A stretch of 64,000 nucleotides of DNA from the NCBI GenBank assembly GCA_963713505.1, contig CAVQMC010000009.1, positions 6,479-70,478 on the forward strand. The letters run 5' to 3'. Positions 8,729-18,656 of this stretch are shown in pieces; positions within the stretch are counted from its first letter, which is position 1; each line of letters opens with the position of its first letter. This DNA is from CAVQMC01 sp963713505. GTDB lineage: Bacteria; Bacteroidota; Ignavibacteria; Ignavibacteriales; Ignavibacteriaceae. A model generated the notes under the pieces. The model did no database searches, was not told the origin of the DNA, and saw only the letters and a program-made list of their open reading frames with translations. Both the position numbers and the translations under genes were made by a program.

Positions 8729-10015
8729 TCAAGAATTTTTGTTTTCGTTTGATTCTTTATCAATACCAAAAAGCTGACGAATAATTGAAACCTTTAATGC
8801 ACTTTCTTCAACTGTGTTTGAATTTTCAGAACCTTTCTTTAATTCAACCGTCGGATGATGAAGAATTTTATTTATAATTCTTTTTGTTATAATTTCTAAT
8901 TTTTCCTGGTCTTCAGAAGTAAATTTGTTTTTATTTTTTTCAACTTCTTCGGCACGGATATTTTCAAAATAATCTCTAATAGATTTAATTGTCGGTGCAA
9001 CCTCAAGTGAATTAAACCATGCAAAAAATGAATCTAATTCCTCTTCTATTATTGCTTCAACTTTTGGAATTTCTTCTTTTCTTTTAGTAAGATTTTGTTC
9101 AACTATAATATTTAAAGAATCTATATCATGATAAAAAACATAATCAATTTCTTTGGATGAAGGATCAATATCCCTTGGAATCGCAATATCCATTAAAACT
9201 AGTGCTTCGTTATTTCTTTTTTTCATTGCAGATTTAATTTCTGCTTTTGTAAGAATTAAAGAATCCGAACTTGTTGCACTTAAAACAATATCAAATTCAT
9301 GCAAATGTTCTTTAAATGCATTAAAAGGAAGAATGTTTGCCTTTAAATTTTCAGCCAGTTTTTCTGCTTTTTCAAAAGTTCTGTTTGTAATTGTTAATCT
9401 TCCGATTCCTCTATCTCTTAAATGTTTTGCAGCAATTTCACCGGTTTCTCCGGCGCCGATGACTAAAGCTGATTTTTTATTCAGATTTGAAAATATCTTT
9501 TCAATTAATTGAACTGCTGCATAACTAACTGTTACTGCACCTTCGCTGATTCCTGTTTCGGTAATTGCCCGTTTACCGACTCTAATTGCCGAATCAAAAA
9601 TTTTGCGCATAAAATAGCCGACAAACTTTGATTCTTCAGCTAAAGTAAATGAATCTTTTACCTGTTTAAATATTTGATTATCGCCGATTAAAAGTGAATC
9701 AATTCCCGTTGCAACACGGAATAAATGTCTGAGTGATTCCCTGGATAAATAATTCTGGAAGTGTTCAGGATTTGCAGTTTGATTCGGTTTTATGCTAAGC
9801 AAAAAATTCTGCACATCAAAAGAAGAAAGTTTAGAATTTATCGGAATTCCATAAATTTCTGTTCTGTTGCATGTTGATATCACCAAACCTTCGCTGAATA
9901 TATTTTCTTTAGCTTTTTTGATAAAATCGCGTATCTCGTCTTCGCTTAAATACAAAGACTCTCTCAATTCCACGGGAGCAGTATGATGATTTATTGATAA
10001 ACCTAATAAGTTCAT
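8729..10015 (-). CDS. hemA: Glutamyl-tRNA reductase
   Basis: 428 residues. The enzyme reduces glutamyl-tRNA(Glu) to glutamate-1-semialdehyde with NADPH, the committed step of the C5 route to tetrapyrroles. Visible motifs: GLSINHHTAPVELRE at the start, the catalytic Cys49 in STCNRTEIY, LLIGDNQIFKQVK, the NADPH-binding ALVIGAGETGEIAAKHL, ITNRTFEKAE, and a C-terminal helical dimerisation domain. It begins 6 nt after ccsA, so it is the second gene of the operon. GSA aminomutase (hemL), the next enzyme, is not in the window. Confidence 0.96.
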   Translation of the reverse strand: MNLLGLSINHHTAPVELRESLYLSEDEIRDFIKKAKENIFSEGLVISTCNRTEIYGIPINSKLSSFDVQNFLLSIKPNQTANPEHFQNYLSRESLRHLFRVATGIDSLLIGDNQIFKQVKDSFTLAEESKFVGYFMRKIFDSAIRVGKRAITETGISEGAVTVSYAAVQLIEKIFSNLNKKSALVIGAGETGEIAAKHLRDRGIGRLTITNRTFEKAEKLAENLKANILPFNAFKEHLHEFDIVLSATSSDSLILTKAEIKSAMKKRNNEALVLMDIAIPRDIDPSSKEIDYVFYHDIDSLNIIVEQNLTKRKEEIPKVEAIIEEELDSFFAWFNSLEVAPTIKSIRDYFENIRAEEVEKNKNKFTSEDQEKLEIITKRIINKILHHPTVELKKGSENSNTVEESALKVSIIRQLFGIDKESNENKNS

Positions 10016-10021
10016 ATTCTA

Positions 10022-10846
10022 TTAATAAAATGAATGAAAACTTAAAGATAAAAAGTTTGTTAATGCTGTTGATAAAATTGCAATAACAAAACCGATAATG
10101 GAAAGTATAACAACTTTCTTACCTCTCCATTTTCCAAATATTTTACTCGAAATTCCAATTCCGTATAAAATCCAAACCATAGAAGTTCCAATTAATTTTG
10201 GATCTGCATAAGAAAATTTAGGGAAAGCTTTGGGAAGCCAGATTATTCCAATTACAATTGCAATTGTTAAAAGTATAAACCCGATTACAGCAGAATAGAA
10301 ACTCAATTTTTCCAACACTTCCAAATTCGGAAGTCTGTTAAAAATTAATCCGAACTTGTTCAGCTTTATATCTTTATATAATATTAAGTACAAAAATCCA
10401 TAAACAGCTGAAATCGTTATTGCAGAATATCCAAGCAAAGCGCTGAATACATGCGATCCTAATAAATTACTTCTTAACACTTCTTTTACCGATTCTAGAT
10501 CTTGAATAAATATTGAAGAAATCACCTGGAACAAAATTGAAATGATTATAATAAATAATCCTGTTCCTCTTATATCTGTCACCAATTCCAAAATGAAATA
10601 TGAAAAACTAACTGAAAATGCCAGAACAGTAAATATTTCAAATACATTAGTAATCGGAGGATGATCAAAGTGAATTGTCCTCAACAATAAATAGAAGAAA
10701 TGAATTAATAATGTTAGAAAAAGAAATAATCTTTTAGAATTTGTAAATCTTTTACCGCCTTTCCAAAAATCGACTGCATAAATAACAAACGTTGCTATAT
10801 AAAGAAAAGGTAATAAAATATTAAAAAAATCAATTAATGCCTGCAT
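10022..10846 (-). CDS. ccsA: Cytochrome c assembly protein, CcsA/HemX family
   Basis: A 274-residue polytopic membrane protein with about eight hydrophobic helices. The central part (LGSHVFSALLGYSAITISAVYGFLYLILY) matches the CcsA/CcmC/HemX family, which handles heme at the membrane during cytochrome c maturation. In some bacteria HemX instead regulates HemA amount. It is the first gene of the heme operon, immediately before hemA, the position typical of hemX. Whether it exports heme or tunes HemA cannot be told from sequence alone; both are known in the family. Confidence 0.8.
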   Translation of the reverse strand: MQALIDFFNILLPFLYIATFVIYAVDFWKGGKRFTNSKRLFLFLTLLIHFFYLLLRTIHFDHPPITNVFEIFTVLAFSVSFSYFILELVTDIRGTGLFIIIISILFQVISSIFIQDLESVKEVLRSNLLGSHVFSALLGYSAITISAVYGFLYLILYKDIKLNKFGLIFNRLPNLEVLEKLSFYSAVIGFILLTIAIVIGIIWLPKAFPKFSYADPKLIGTSMVWILYGIGISSKIFGKWRGKKVVILSIIGFVIAILSTALTNFLSLSFHSFY

Positions 10847-10860
10847 AATAATCCTTAAAC

Positions 10861-10927
10861 TGACTTATGAGTTCAAAAATAAATAATTAATAATTAGCAA
10901 GCAACAGAAAAAATGACTCATAAGTCA
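10861..10927 (-). promoter_or_regulatory. Heme operon promoter with palindromic operator candidates
   Basis: On the minus strand TATTTTTG (10874-10881) fits the TAnnTTTG element. A GTTG (10902-10905) lies 20 nt upstream near the expected -33 site. TGACTTATGAGT occurs at 10861-10872 and again, exactly inverted, at 10916-10927. The upstream copy completes a palindrome of form TGACT-N4-AGTCA, typical of TetR-family operators; the downstream copy (TGACT-N4-AGTTC) is one mismatch short per arm. The two centres are 53 bp apart, about five helical turns, bracketing the promoter. The operon encodes a TetR-type protein, so autoregulation is plausible but untested. Confidence 0.5.
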
Positions 10928-10932
10928 TTTTT
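10909..10932 (-). terminator. Terminator of the prohibitin-like gene
   Basis: AAAAATGACT (10909-10918), loop CATA, AGTCATTTTT (10923-10932): a perfect 10-bp stem. On the minus strand it is followed by a T-run, just after the stop of the SPFH gene. The same palindrome is also the upstream operator candidate for the heme operon, so the site may do both jobs. Confidence 0.55.
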
Positions 10933-10939
10933 ATTAATT

Positions 10940-11809
10940 TTAATTATTTCCAAGAATTAATGGAAGTCCGTCTTTTCCGCTTCCAATAACAACAACTTTG
11001 GAATTTTGAGAGCTTGCTAATTTTTCTGTAGCTTCAATTCCTTTCCACTTTAATAACTGCTCACTTATTCCCTTAGAAACTATTTCCTGAAAATCTGCAA
11101 TTCCTTTAGCTTCAATTCTTTTCCTTTCGGCTTCCTGTGTTTCTCTTTGAAGAATAAATTGCATCCGCTGACTTTCCTGTTCTGCTTTTAGTTTTTCTTC
11201 TATCGATGCAGTAAGTCCTGAAGGTAAAATAATGGATCTAAGCGGAGCTGATTCAATAGTAATTCCTCTTGGTCCTACCAGTTTTGTCAATTCCGATTCC
11301 ATTTGTTTTGCCAAACGTTCTCTTTCAGCAGTATAAAGCGCTCTGGCATCATAACTGGCAGTTACACCTCTTACAACAGAACGAAATTGAGGAACTAAAA
11401 TTTTATCGACATAATCTTCGCCGACACTTTTATAAATCTTGTTTGCATTTTCAAAACTTAAACTGTAAAGCAAACTTATCTCCAACTGAACGCTTAATCC
11501 TTCTTTAGAAGGAACGTTCATTGTTTCTTTCAGCTCTTGAGTACGCGCATCAAACTTTATAACATTTGCCATCGGATTTACAAAATTCACTCCGGGGTAT
11601 AAAGTTCTGTCGCTTACATTTCCAAAAAAATCTATAACCCCAACATGTCCCGCCGGAATGACAGTCCAAAATTGAAGAACAGCAATTAAAACAGCAACTA
11701 AAAAACCGATCAAAGCAAATGCTGATTCGGGTTTATTTGGAACTTTTTTAGAATTAAAATAAACTATTACAGCAACTATTGCTGCAATTATTGCAATTAT
11801 AAAAAGCAT
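10940..11809 (-). CDS. Prohibitin/SPFH (band 7) membrane protein
   Basis: 289 residues. Two hydrophobic segments (residues 1-18 and ~33-50) are followed by an SPFH domain: VIPAGHVGVIDFFGNVSDRTLYPGVNFVNP, RTQELKE, and LRSIILPSGLTASIEEKLKAEQESQR. A charged coiled coil of the QRETQEAERKRIEAKGIADFQE type comes next, ending in KVVVIGSGKDGLPLIL. Prohibitin-type proteins form large membrane-bound rings and often stabilise or scaffold other membrane proteins and FtsH. It is monocistronic by appearance, with a terminator just after it. The specific role here is unknown. Confidence 0.88.
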   Translation of the reverse strand: MLFIIAIIAAIVAVIVYFNSKKVPNKPESAFALIGFLVAVLIAVLQFWTVIPAGHVGVIDFFGNVSDRTLYPGVNFVNPMANVIKFDARTQELKETMNVPSKEGLSVQLEISLLYSLSFENANKIYKSVGEDYVDKILVPQFRSVVRGVTASYDARALYTAERERLAKQMESELTKLVGPRGITIESAPLRSIILPSGLTASIEEKLKAEQESQRMQFILQRETQEAERKRIEAKGIADFQEIVSKGISEQLLKWKGIEATEKLASSQNSKVVVIGSGKDGLPLILGNN

Positions 11810-11988
11810 AATTAAACTCCCTTAAACTTTCTTAGTTATTCAAAAACTGATATAGAATATAGTATTACTTAAGGCAAAATTAAACTAAATAAATATGAGT
11901 TTTAATTAATGATTAAATAAAGAAATGGGAAATTTAGATTTGTAAAGATTATATATTGCCAAAAGGGTTTCTATAGACATTATTTATT

Positions 11989-12018
11989 ATTAACCCATGG
12001 ATTAATTCGTGGGTTAAT
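11989..12018. repeat. Inverted repeat downstream of nucleoside phosphorylase
   Basis: ATTAACCCA (11989-11997) pairs with TGGGTTAAT (12010-12018) around a 12-nt AT-rich loop. No T-run follows on either strand, so it is a weak candidate terminator or a REP-like intergenic hairpin. The rest of the 11810-12053 spacer shows nothing recognisable. Confidence 0.4.
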
Positions 12019-12053
12019 TGAACGACAAAATTGTAATGAGAAAATACCGGTTT

Positions 12054-13359
12054 TTATTTTATTGTTCGTTTTATCAATTTAGGTTTTCTAACTTTTGTTT
12101 CGGAAAACACTAAAGCATTTATAATTTTTTCTTCAGCAATTTTTAATGAATTTTTATTGTCCGTAAATAATTCAGCAATAACATCATCTTTATAAATTTT
12201 ATCTCCAATTTTAAAGTTGAAAATAATTCCTGCTTTCGGATCAATTTTGTCTTTAACAGTTTTTCTGCCTGCACCTAATTCCAATGCGGCAATTCCGATT
12301 TGATAATTATCTATTTTACTTAAATAACCATTCTTTTTTGATTTAATTTCTTTTGAAAATTTTGATTTTTTATATTTTTCCGGTTTTAATAAATATTGAA
12401 CATCACCATTTTGATTTTTTACAATCTCCAAAAATTTATCAAAAGCTTTTCCCGAATTAATAAGTTCATTAGAAATTTTAATTCCTTCTTCAACCGATTT
12501 AGCTTTTTTCCCAAGATATATCATTGTTCCGGATAAAATTATACTCAGTTCCGAAAGATCATTTTTAACTTCACCTTTTAATACTTTTAACAGATTCATA
12601 AACTTCCAGCCAATTTCCAATATAATTTCCCAAAGGCTGATTCATATCGGTTATATATGCAATTACTTTTTTATTGAATGACTTTGCAGTATTGATTAAA
12701 GATTCAGCTAAAAGTTCGGCATCTTTTAATCTGGACATAAATGCACCGCTTCCGGTTTTTATATCCAGGACCAATCCGTCAATTCCCTCTGCTAATTTTT
12801 TACTCATTATGCTTGCAGTAATTAATGGAATCGATTCAACAGTTGCAGTAACATCTCTAAGTGAATAAATCATTTTATCGGCTGGAGCAATATCTTTTGT
12901 TTGTCCGATTAAAACAGCTCCGCATTTTTTCAAAACAGATTTATATTCTGTAATAGAAAGATCAGTTCTAAAACCCGGAATTGATTCAAGCTTGTCGAGA
13001 GTGCCTCCTGTATGGCCAAGTCCGCGTCCGGAAATCATAGGAACTTTAACCCCGGCCGCAGCTGCAATCGGTGCTAAAATTAATGAAGTTTTATCTCCAA
13101 CTCCGCCGGTTGAATGCTTATCAATTTTAAATCCTCTGATGGAATCTAAATTTAAAACTCTTCCGCTGTTTAACATTTCGTTTGTAAGAATAGCAGTTTC
13201 TTCCTTTGTCATTCCGTTGAAGAAAACCGCCATTAACAATGCTGAAAATTGATAATCCGGAATTTGTTTTTTTATATAAGAATTTATGAGGAAATGAATT
13301 TCTTTATCTGTTAAAATTTCCCCGTTTCTCTTTTTTCTGATTAATTCTACTGTATTCAT
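12054..13359 (-). CDS. Pyrimidine-nucleoside/thymidine phosphorylase, one frame break
   Basis: Two frames (262 and 188 residues) join into a ~434-residue enzyme that splits thymidine or uridine with phosphate to the base plus (deoxy)ribose-1-phosphate. Motifs: DYQFSALLMAVFFNGM, the family signature GFKIDKHSTGGVGDKTSLILAP, SGRGLGHTGGTLDKLESIPGF, DGLVLDIKTGSGAFM, and the C-terminal barrel-sandwich domain. The break is at the T4 run 12585-12588 (minus strand AAAA); removing one base gives ESVKVLKGEVKNDLSELSI. All active-site motifs remain, so sequence error is favoured. Whether Pdp or DeoA cannot be settled by eye. Confidence 0.85.
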
Positions 13360-13426
13360 GTTTCAAATTTAACTATTATAAAGATGTTTTGGAAGTGACT
13401 ATAAATACCGAAGTTACAAGAATTCA

Positions 13427-13459
13427 TCTGTTTACTTTTTATTAATTATTCTAAATTTG
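13427..13459 (+). promoter_or_regulatory. Probable promoter of aspS
   Basis: TAAATTTG at 13452-13459 matches TAnnTTTG, with TCTG (one mismatch to TTTG) 21 nt upstream at 13427-13430. It leaves a ~90-nt leader before aspS. Confidence 0.4.
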
Positions 13460-13554
13460 TTTTTGAAATCATGATTTAATATTCATTTGTTTACCCTTTT
13501 ATTATTGATTATTTTTAGCCCTCAAAATTTTTTTATTGGAGAAAAATATTAAAT

Positions 13555-15321
13555 ATGAATTTTAAGCGAAGAACGCACACTTGCGGTGAATTGAGAGAAA
13601 ATAATATTGGTGAAAAAGTAGTATTGAACGGATGGGTTGATTCAAGAAGAGATCTTGGCGGAGTAATTTTTATTGATCTGAGAGACCGTTACGGAATTAC
13701 TCAAATTGTTTTTGAACCTCACCACAACAGCGAAACTCATCAGCAGGGAAAAGAATTAAGAAGCGAATTTGTCATTTCGGTTGAAGGCACTGTTAGGAAA
13801 AGACCTCCCGAAACAGATAACTCGGAAATTCCAACCGGACATATTGATGTTATGGTTGATAAATTAATTATTCTGAACGAAGCGATTACAACTCCGTTCC
13901 AGATAAAAGAAAAAGTTGATGTAAATGAAGATACCAGATTAAAATACCGCTACCTGGATTTAAGAAGAAACAAACTTCAGAAAAATCTTCTTCTTCGTCA
14001 TAAAATGTATCAAATAACCAGGAAATATTTTGACTCAAATAATTTTGTAGAAATTGAAACTCCTGTTTTAATGAAAAGTACTCCCGAAGGCGCAAGAGAT
14101 TATTTAGTTCCAAGCAGAATACATAAAGGTAAATTTTATGCTCTTCCGCAGTCTCCACAGCAGTATAAACAATTATTAATGGTTTCCGGGTTTGATAGAT
14201 ATTTTCAAATTGTAAAATGCTTTAGAGATGAAGATTTAAGGGCAGACAGGCAGCCTGAATTTTCCCAGATTGATGTTGAGATGTCATTTGTTGATCAAGA
14301 TGATGTTTTTGAAATGGTAGAAGGCTTAATGAAAACTTTATTTAAGGAAGTTTGGAATAAAGAATTGAAACTGCCTTTACAAAGATTAACATTTGATGAA
14401 GCAATGGAACAATACGGAAGCGATAAACCGGATTTAAGGTTTGATCTTCAAATGGTGACTTTAAATGATGTTTTTAAAAATTCAGAATTCCGGGTTTTTC
14501 AGGATCAAATTAAAAATGAAGGAATTATTACAGGATTGTTAGCTCCGGGCTGCGGAAATTATACAAGAAATCAGCTTGATGTTTTAACAGATTTGATTAA
14601 AAAAATGGGAGCCGGCGGTTTAATCTGGATGAGAGTTAAAGAAGATGGTTTAGAAGCTCCGGTTGCAAAATTTTTTACAGATAAAGAAAAAGAAGATTTA
14701 ATCAAGAAATTAAATGCAAAACCGGGTGATCTTATTTTTATTATATCCGGTCCAAAAATTAAATCACTCTCCATAATGGGTAATTTAAGATTAGAAATGG
14801 CAAAGCGTCTTGAACTCATTAAGCCTGATGCCGAACCAAAATTACTTTGGGTTACAGATTTTCCACTTTTTGAATGGGATGAAGAAACAAAAAGATTTTA
14901 TGCAATGCATCATCCGTTTACTTCTCCAAGATTAGAAGATGTAGAATTTATGGAGAAAGATCCTGCAAAAGTTAAAGCAAGAGCATACGACCTTGTTTTA
15001 AATGGTAATGAGATTGCCGGGGGAAGCATTAGAATTCATAACTCCGAACTTCAAGCAAAAATGTTTAAAGCTTTGGGAATTTCCAAAGAAGAAGCTGAAT
15101 ATAAATTTGGATTCTTAATGAATGCATTTAAATACGGCGCACCTCCGCACGGCGGAATTGCTTTTGGATTTGACAGAATGGTTATGCTTTTTGCCGGAGA
15201 AAGTTCTATAAGAGATGTAATTGCATTTCCCAAAACAGCAAGCGCAATTTCCTTAATGGACGATTCACCTTCAACCGTAAGTGAAGACCAGTTGAAGGAG
15301 TTGCATATAAAGATTAGATAG
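13555..15321 (+). CDS. aspS: Aspartyl-tRNA synthetase
   Basis: 588 residues, the length of the bacterial-type enzyme. It attaches aspartate to tRNA(Asp) in the cytoplasm. The N-terminal OB-fold anticodon-binding domain starts at RRTHTCGELRENNIGEKVVLNGWV. Class II motif 2 is FRDEDLRADRQPEF. The bacterial GAD insertion domain follows (~290-410). Motif 3 is GIAFGFDRMVMLFAGE near the C-terminus. YALPQSPQQYKQLL contributes to the Asp pocket. The frame is uninterrupted, unlike many neighbours. Discriminating versus non-discriminating specificity cannot be judged here. Confidence 0.97.
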   Translation: MNFKRRTHTCGELRENNIGEKVVLNGWVDSRRDLGGVIFIDLRDRYGITQIVFEPHHNSETHQQGKELRSEFVISVEGTVRKRPPETDNSEIPTGHIDVMVDKLIILNEAITTPFQIKEKVDVNEDTRLKYRYLDLRRNKLQKNLLLRHKMYQITRKYFDSNNFVEIETPVLMKSTPEGARDYLVPSRIHKGKFYALPQSPQQYKQLLMVSGFDRYFQIVKCFRDEDLRADRQPEFSQIDVEMSFVDQDDVFEMVEGLMKTLFKEVWNKELKLPLQRLTFDEAMEQYGSDKPDLRFDLQMVTLNDVFKNSEFRVFQDQIKNEGIITGLLAPGCGNYTRNQLDVLTDLIKKMGAGGLIWMRVKEDGLEAPVAKFFTDKEKEDLIKKLNAKPGDLIFIISGPKIKSLSIMGNLRLEMAKRLELIKPDAEPKLLWVTDFPLFEWDEETKRFYAMHHPFTSPRLEDVEFMEKDPAKVKARAYDLVLNGNEIAGGSIRIHNSELQAKMFKALGISKEEAEYKFGFLMNAFKYGAPPHGGIAFGFDRMVMLFAGESSIRDVIAFPKTASAISLMDDSPSTVSEDQLKELHIKIR

Positions 15322-15331
15322 TTAAACCGAA

Positions 15332-16823
15332 TTATTTTTTAAAATTCTTATTCTGCCAGATTTCAAAAAATACATTATTACCCTGAGGAAATGATTTTAC
15401 AAAGAAATAATTTGTGCGTAAATAACTATCCCAATCTACAATTGTTTCAATGGTAACTTTTCTTACTCCATGATCATTCAGCACTGCAAGTAAATCAGGC
15501 TTTTTACTTAATATGGGATTGTCCATAGCATGTGTAAGTTTCGGCATATTTAAACGATATAATGCTTGATCTTTATCAGTTAGTCCGTACGTATCTAAAA
15601 AGATTAAATTTATTGCACCGTAACTTATTCCCCCCAATCTGTCAGGCCGCAACTGTTGTTCCTGCCGGATAATGATTATTCAACCATTTCCCAACTTTTA
15701 ATTGATCTGCACCTTTCATTAAATTAGAAAAATTATCGTTGGAAAAATATGTTATTAATGGTTTGTTCCAGATGAGAACAGAAGAAATTATTATTGATAA
15801 AATTATAAACAAATAATTAATGCTTCTATTGGATTCATTCCATAAATAATTAATAAAATTTATTAATAAGAATGAAAAATCAAATGCTAAAATGGGCCAA
15901 ATTGGAATAAAAAATCTGCCAAACAACATCCAATCTCCATTAGAATATATTAAAAATATAACATTTGCTAATATCAATGGAGAAGAATAGATAAGTATTT
16001 TAGAACTGCTGACTTTAAATTTATTTATAGATAGTAATAAGATTATAATCAGCGGGAAAGATAGAGTTGCTATATAAGTAAAATAATCGGCTATGGTATA
16101 TATATCATGAAATAAACCCGACGGCTTTGCAATGGCAGTATTTGGCAGTAACTGTCCAAAATAATATATCCTGAATATTTCATAAAAAACTATTGGCAAA
16201 AAGAATGCTATAGATTGAAAAAGAACTTTTTTATTAATTTCTTTCTTAATCAATAATAATACTAAATATAATATACCATATAAGGGACCTTCGGGACGAG
16301 TAATACCAATTAATCCGAAAATTAAAAACGTAGTAAAAGAAATTCCCAAATAAGAATAGTAAAATACCATAATAATTAGGGTCATTAACAGAGGAACCTC
16401 CAATCCGGCAGTAGCATAAATGTGAAGTCCCGGTGTTAAAAATAGAATTATTACAGCTGTCGCAAAAATATATTTTCGGTCGGATGAGTTTTTAAATAAC
16501 TTTGTGAATTTAAATAGATAAAAAATGGTAATAAACTCTAATAAAACTCCAATTATTTTAGAAAGAGTAATAATATTTATGCTTGTTATTTTATAAAATC
16601 CGGCTAGAATAAAAATCCACAAAGGATTTGAAAATCCCTCAACCTTTTCACCCGGATTAAATGTAAGCCCTTGATTGCTGGCTAATCTTTCAACATATCT
16701 AAAACTAATAAATGCATCATCAGTAGTTTGATTCCAGAAATAAAGCTGAGGCAGTAAAAAAATTATTAAAATTAAAAAACCAAATACAACTGCTTTTTTG
16801 CTTTCCGGAAGTGCACTTTTCAA
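15332..16823 (-). CDS. GT-C type polytopic glycosyltransferase-like protein, one frame break
   Basis: A 393-residue N-terminal piece and a 106-residue C-terminal piece join near 15645 into a ~497-residue protein. The first piece has about eleven transmembrane helices. Between the first two is an extracytoplasmic loop with TTDDAFISFRYVERLASNQGLTFNPGEKVEGFSNPLW, in which the acidic DD pair is typical of GT-C enzymes that use polyprenyl-phosphate sugars. The C-terminal piece starts at the soluble domain (DRLGGISYGAINLIFLDTYGLTD). Related proteins include arabinofuranosyl- and mannosyltransferases. Donor and acceptor are unknown. It converges on aspS with a 10-nt gap. Confidence 0.75.
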
Positions 16824-16955
16824 TTTACATCCCTAATTTTTTATAAAATAAAGTAAAAGATAAATAAAATATTGTTTTCAAAGTATTGGTTTTAATTTGA
16901 TGAATTATTTTATCTGTTTTAACTATAGTTTAAAAATGAATTGGAAAAATAAAAA

Positions 16956-16977
16956 AAGCCGTGTATAAACACGGCTT
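16956..16977 (-). terminator. Rho-independent terminator
   Basis: AAGCCGTGT (16956-16964), loop ATAA, ACACGGCTT (16969-16977): a perfect 9-bp stem. On the minus strand seven T's follow. It ends the transcript of the PEGA lipoprotein gene. Confidence 0.85.
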
Positions 16978-17007
16978 CTTGAATCTTACTTAAATTTTCT
17001 TTTTCTA

Positions 17008-17761
17008 TTAAAACCTTACATCATCAGCAGTTTTGTTATAAATCCACTTTACTTCTATCCAGGCCGGGTTATTTGGAGTTCCGCCGCCCATATTCGTAAT
17101 TATTAATTTTGAATAATGATGGTCATTATCATATAAGAATGCATAATTTGTTTCTGTATCCGGAATATGATCGGACCAGGAATTAGAAACTATAGGTGAA
17201 CTTACACTATCATTTAAATTTGTCCCCATTTCCTATATAAAATTGAGTGTTTCTTGTTAAATTGGGATATAAATCAGCACTATTTACAACAAACCCATTT
17301 GATGAATAATAAATATCAACGCTAAATTTATTAGAACTGCTTACTCCGTATGCATGTCCGGATGATAAAACCAAACCGCTTGGTTGTGTAGAATCTGTTC
17401 CTATAGTTTCCCAAAGTCTAACAGGCCCGTATTCAACAGTTAATAAATTGGAAGTAAGAGTTATTTGTTTGGAAGTCTGAAGTCCTGCCTCAACATTTAC
17501 GGTAAAAGTAGTGTCAAAATAATTTGCTAATTTCAAAGTTATATTACGGTTTCCTGTTTGAACATTAGTTACGCTGTCGGGAGTTGTTAAATAAGTATTT
17601 ATACCATCAAGCCAGATTTCTGCATGAGATGGCGTGGATTGAAGGAAAATGCTTCCCTTTTGTTCTGAAGGTGGATTAGGGTTTGTCGAATTATTATCAC
17701 AAGAGGAGATGAGTAAAGCAGTTAATGATATAATTAAAAACAAAATTATATTCTTTTTCAT
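17008..17761 (-). CDS. PEGA-domain lipoprotein, one frame break
   Basis: Two frames join into a ~250-residue lipoprotein. The signal peptide ends in the lipobox LISSC (Cys ~21), followed by an Asn/Pro/Ser-rich linker. Residues ~35-100 are a PEGA domain (GSIFLQSTPSHAEIWLDGINTYLTTPDSVTNVQTGNRNITLKL), a small beta domain found in surface-exposed proteins. The C-terminal ~140 residues are not recognised. The break is at the C4 run 17224-17227; with three C's the frame continues as YIGNGTNLNDSVSS. It follows the next upstream lipoprotein gene (17790-18293) by 28 nt and probably shares its transcript. Confidence 0.75.
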
Positions 17762-17789
17762 CTAAACTGATTCCTTTCTTATTATTATA

Positions 17790-18293
17790 TTATTTCTTTT
17801 TTAAAGAGAATTGAAATTTTGATCCGTCAAGGTCCATTGTAAATGTACCTTCGATTTTCTTATTCGCATCACTCAATTTTCCGTTGTACTTTCCCTGAAA
17901 TCTACTGTGAAGTAAATCTTTCATTTTAACCACTGAAGTTTTTGGATCAATTGAACCAGAGATTTTCTGATTTATAACTTCTCTATAATTTATGGTTATT
18001 TTCCCTTGAAATTCACTGCCATTTTGTTCCGTTATTTTTAATGTGGTGGCTCTTCTGTCGAAAGTACCTGTCCAGGTTCCGGTTAAATCCGGAATCATTT
18101 CCTTTTTTTCCGCAGCAATACTATCTATTTTATTTTCTTGTTCCTGTTTAACTGCCTGTGAATCGACTTTAGTCTCATTTTTAGTTTCATTCATCGGGGA
18201 TTGTTCTTTTTTCTGGCACCCAACTAAAATTGTGAAAAATGCAAATAATAGAACAGAAAAAATTTTCCCGATTATATATTTCTTTCCCTTCAT
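17790..18293 (-). CDS. Lipoprotein of unknown function
   Basis: 167 residues. A signal peptide with lipobox ILVGC (Cys ~26) is followed by a low-complexity charged linker rich in K, E, N and Q to ~65, then a compact beta-rich domain. That domain starts LTGTWTGTFDRRATTLKITEQNG and ends GTFTMDLDGSKFQFSLKKK. The LTGTWTG...GTF pattern is common in small lipocalin-like periplasmic domains, but I cannot assign a family. It is the first gene of a two-gene lipoprotein operon. Confidence 0.65.
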   Translation of the reverse strand: MKGKKYIIGKIFSVLLFAFFTILVGCQKKEQSPMNETKNETKVDSQAVKQEQENKIDSIAAEKKEMIPDLTGTWTGTFDRRATTLKITEQNGSEFQGKITINYREVINQKISGSIDPKTSVVKMKDLLHSRFQGKYNGKLSDANKKIEGTFTMDLDGSKFQFSLKKK

Positions 18294-18640
18294 ACTTCTC
18301 CTTTTTAAATGCTTTTTTATTGAGGAGAACTAAAATATTATATTTTAATTATCAAACAAGTAATTTATGTGATCAAATCGATTGATAACTAAAAATTAAC
18401 AATATCAATACTTCATAATTAAAACTCTCTGAAAAATTTCAATTATTAAGTGATTTTTACATCGAAAACGTCATATCTGCATATAATAACCGGTATTAAT
18501 TACATTTTGATTTTAATTGAAATTTTATCTTTTGTAAATATTACTCAAACGGTAACATTTGGAGGTAAATAATTCTTTAAAAAATGCACTTTTTTTAATA
18601 TTTGCTATTAAAAAATTCACTGCACTTCCCTTTTTTTACC

Positions 18641-18656
18641 TGGCACGTTTTTTCCT
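18641..18656 (+). promoter_or_regulatory. Candidate sigma-54 promoter upstream of pilin genes
   Basis: TGGCACG (18641-18647), four bases, then TTCCT (18652-18656) fits the -24/-12 consensus TGGCACG-N4-TTGCW with one mismatch, the G of the -12 GC. Spacing is exact. It lies ~187 nt before the first pilin-like gene in an otherwise gene-free 549-bp region (18294-18842). Pilin genes are often sigma-54 dependent, and a sigma-54 activator gene is at 35008-36376. The -12 mismatch keeps this tentative. Confidence 0.4.
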
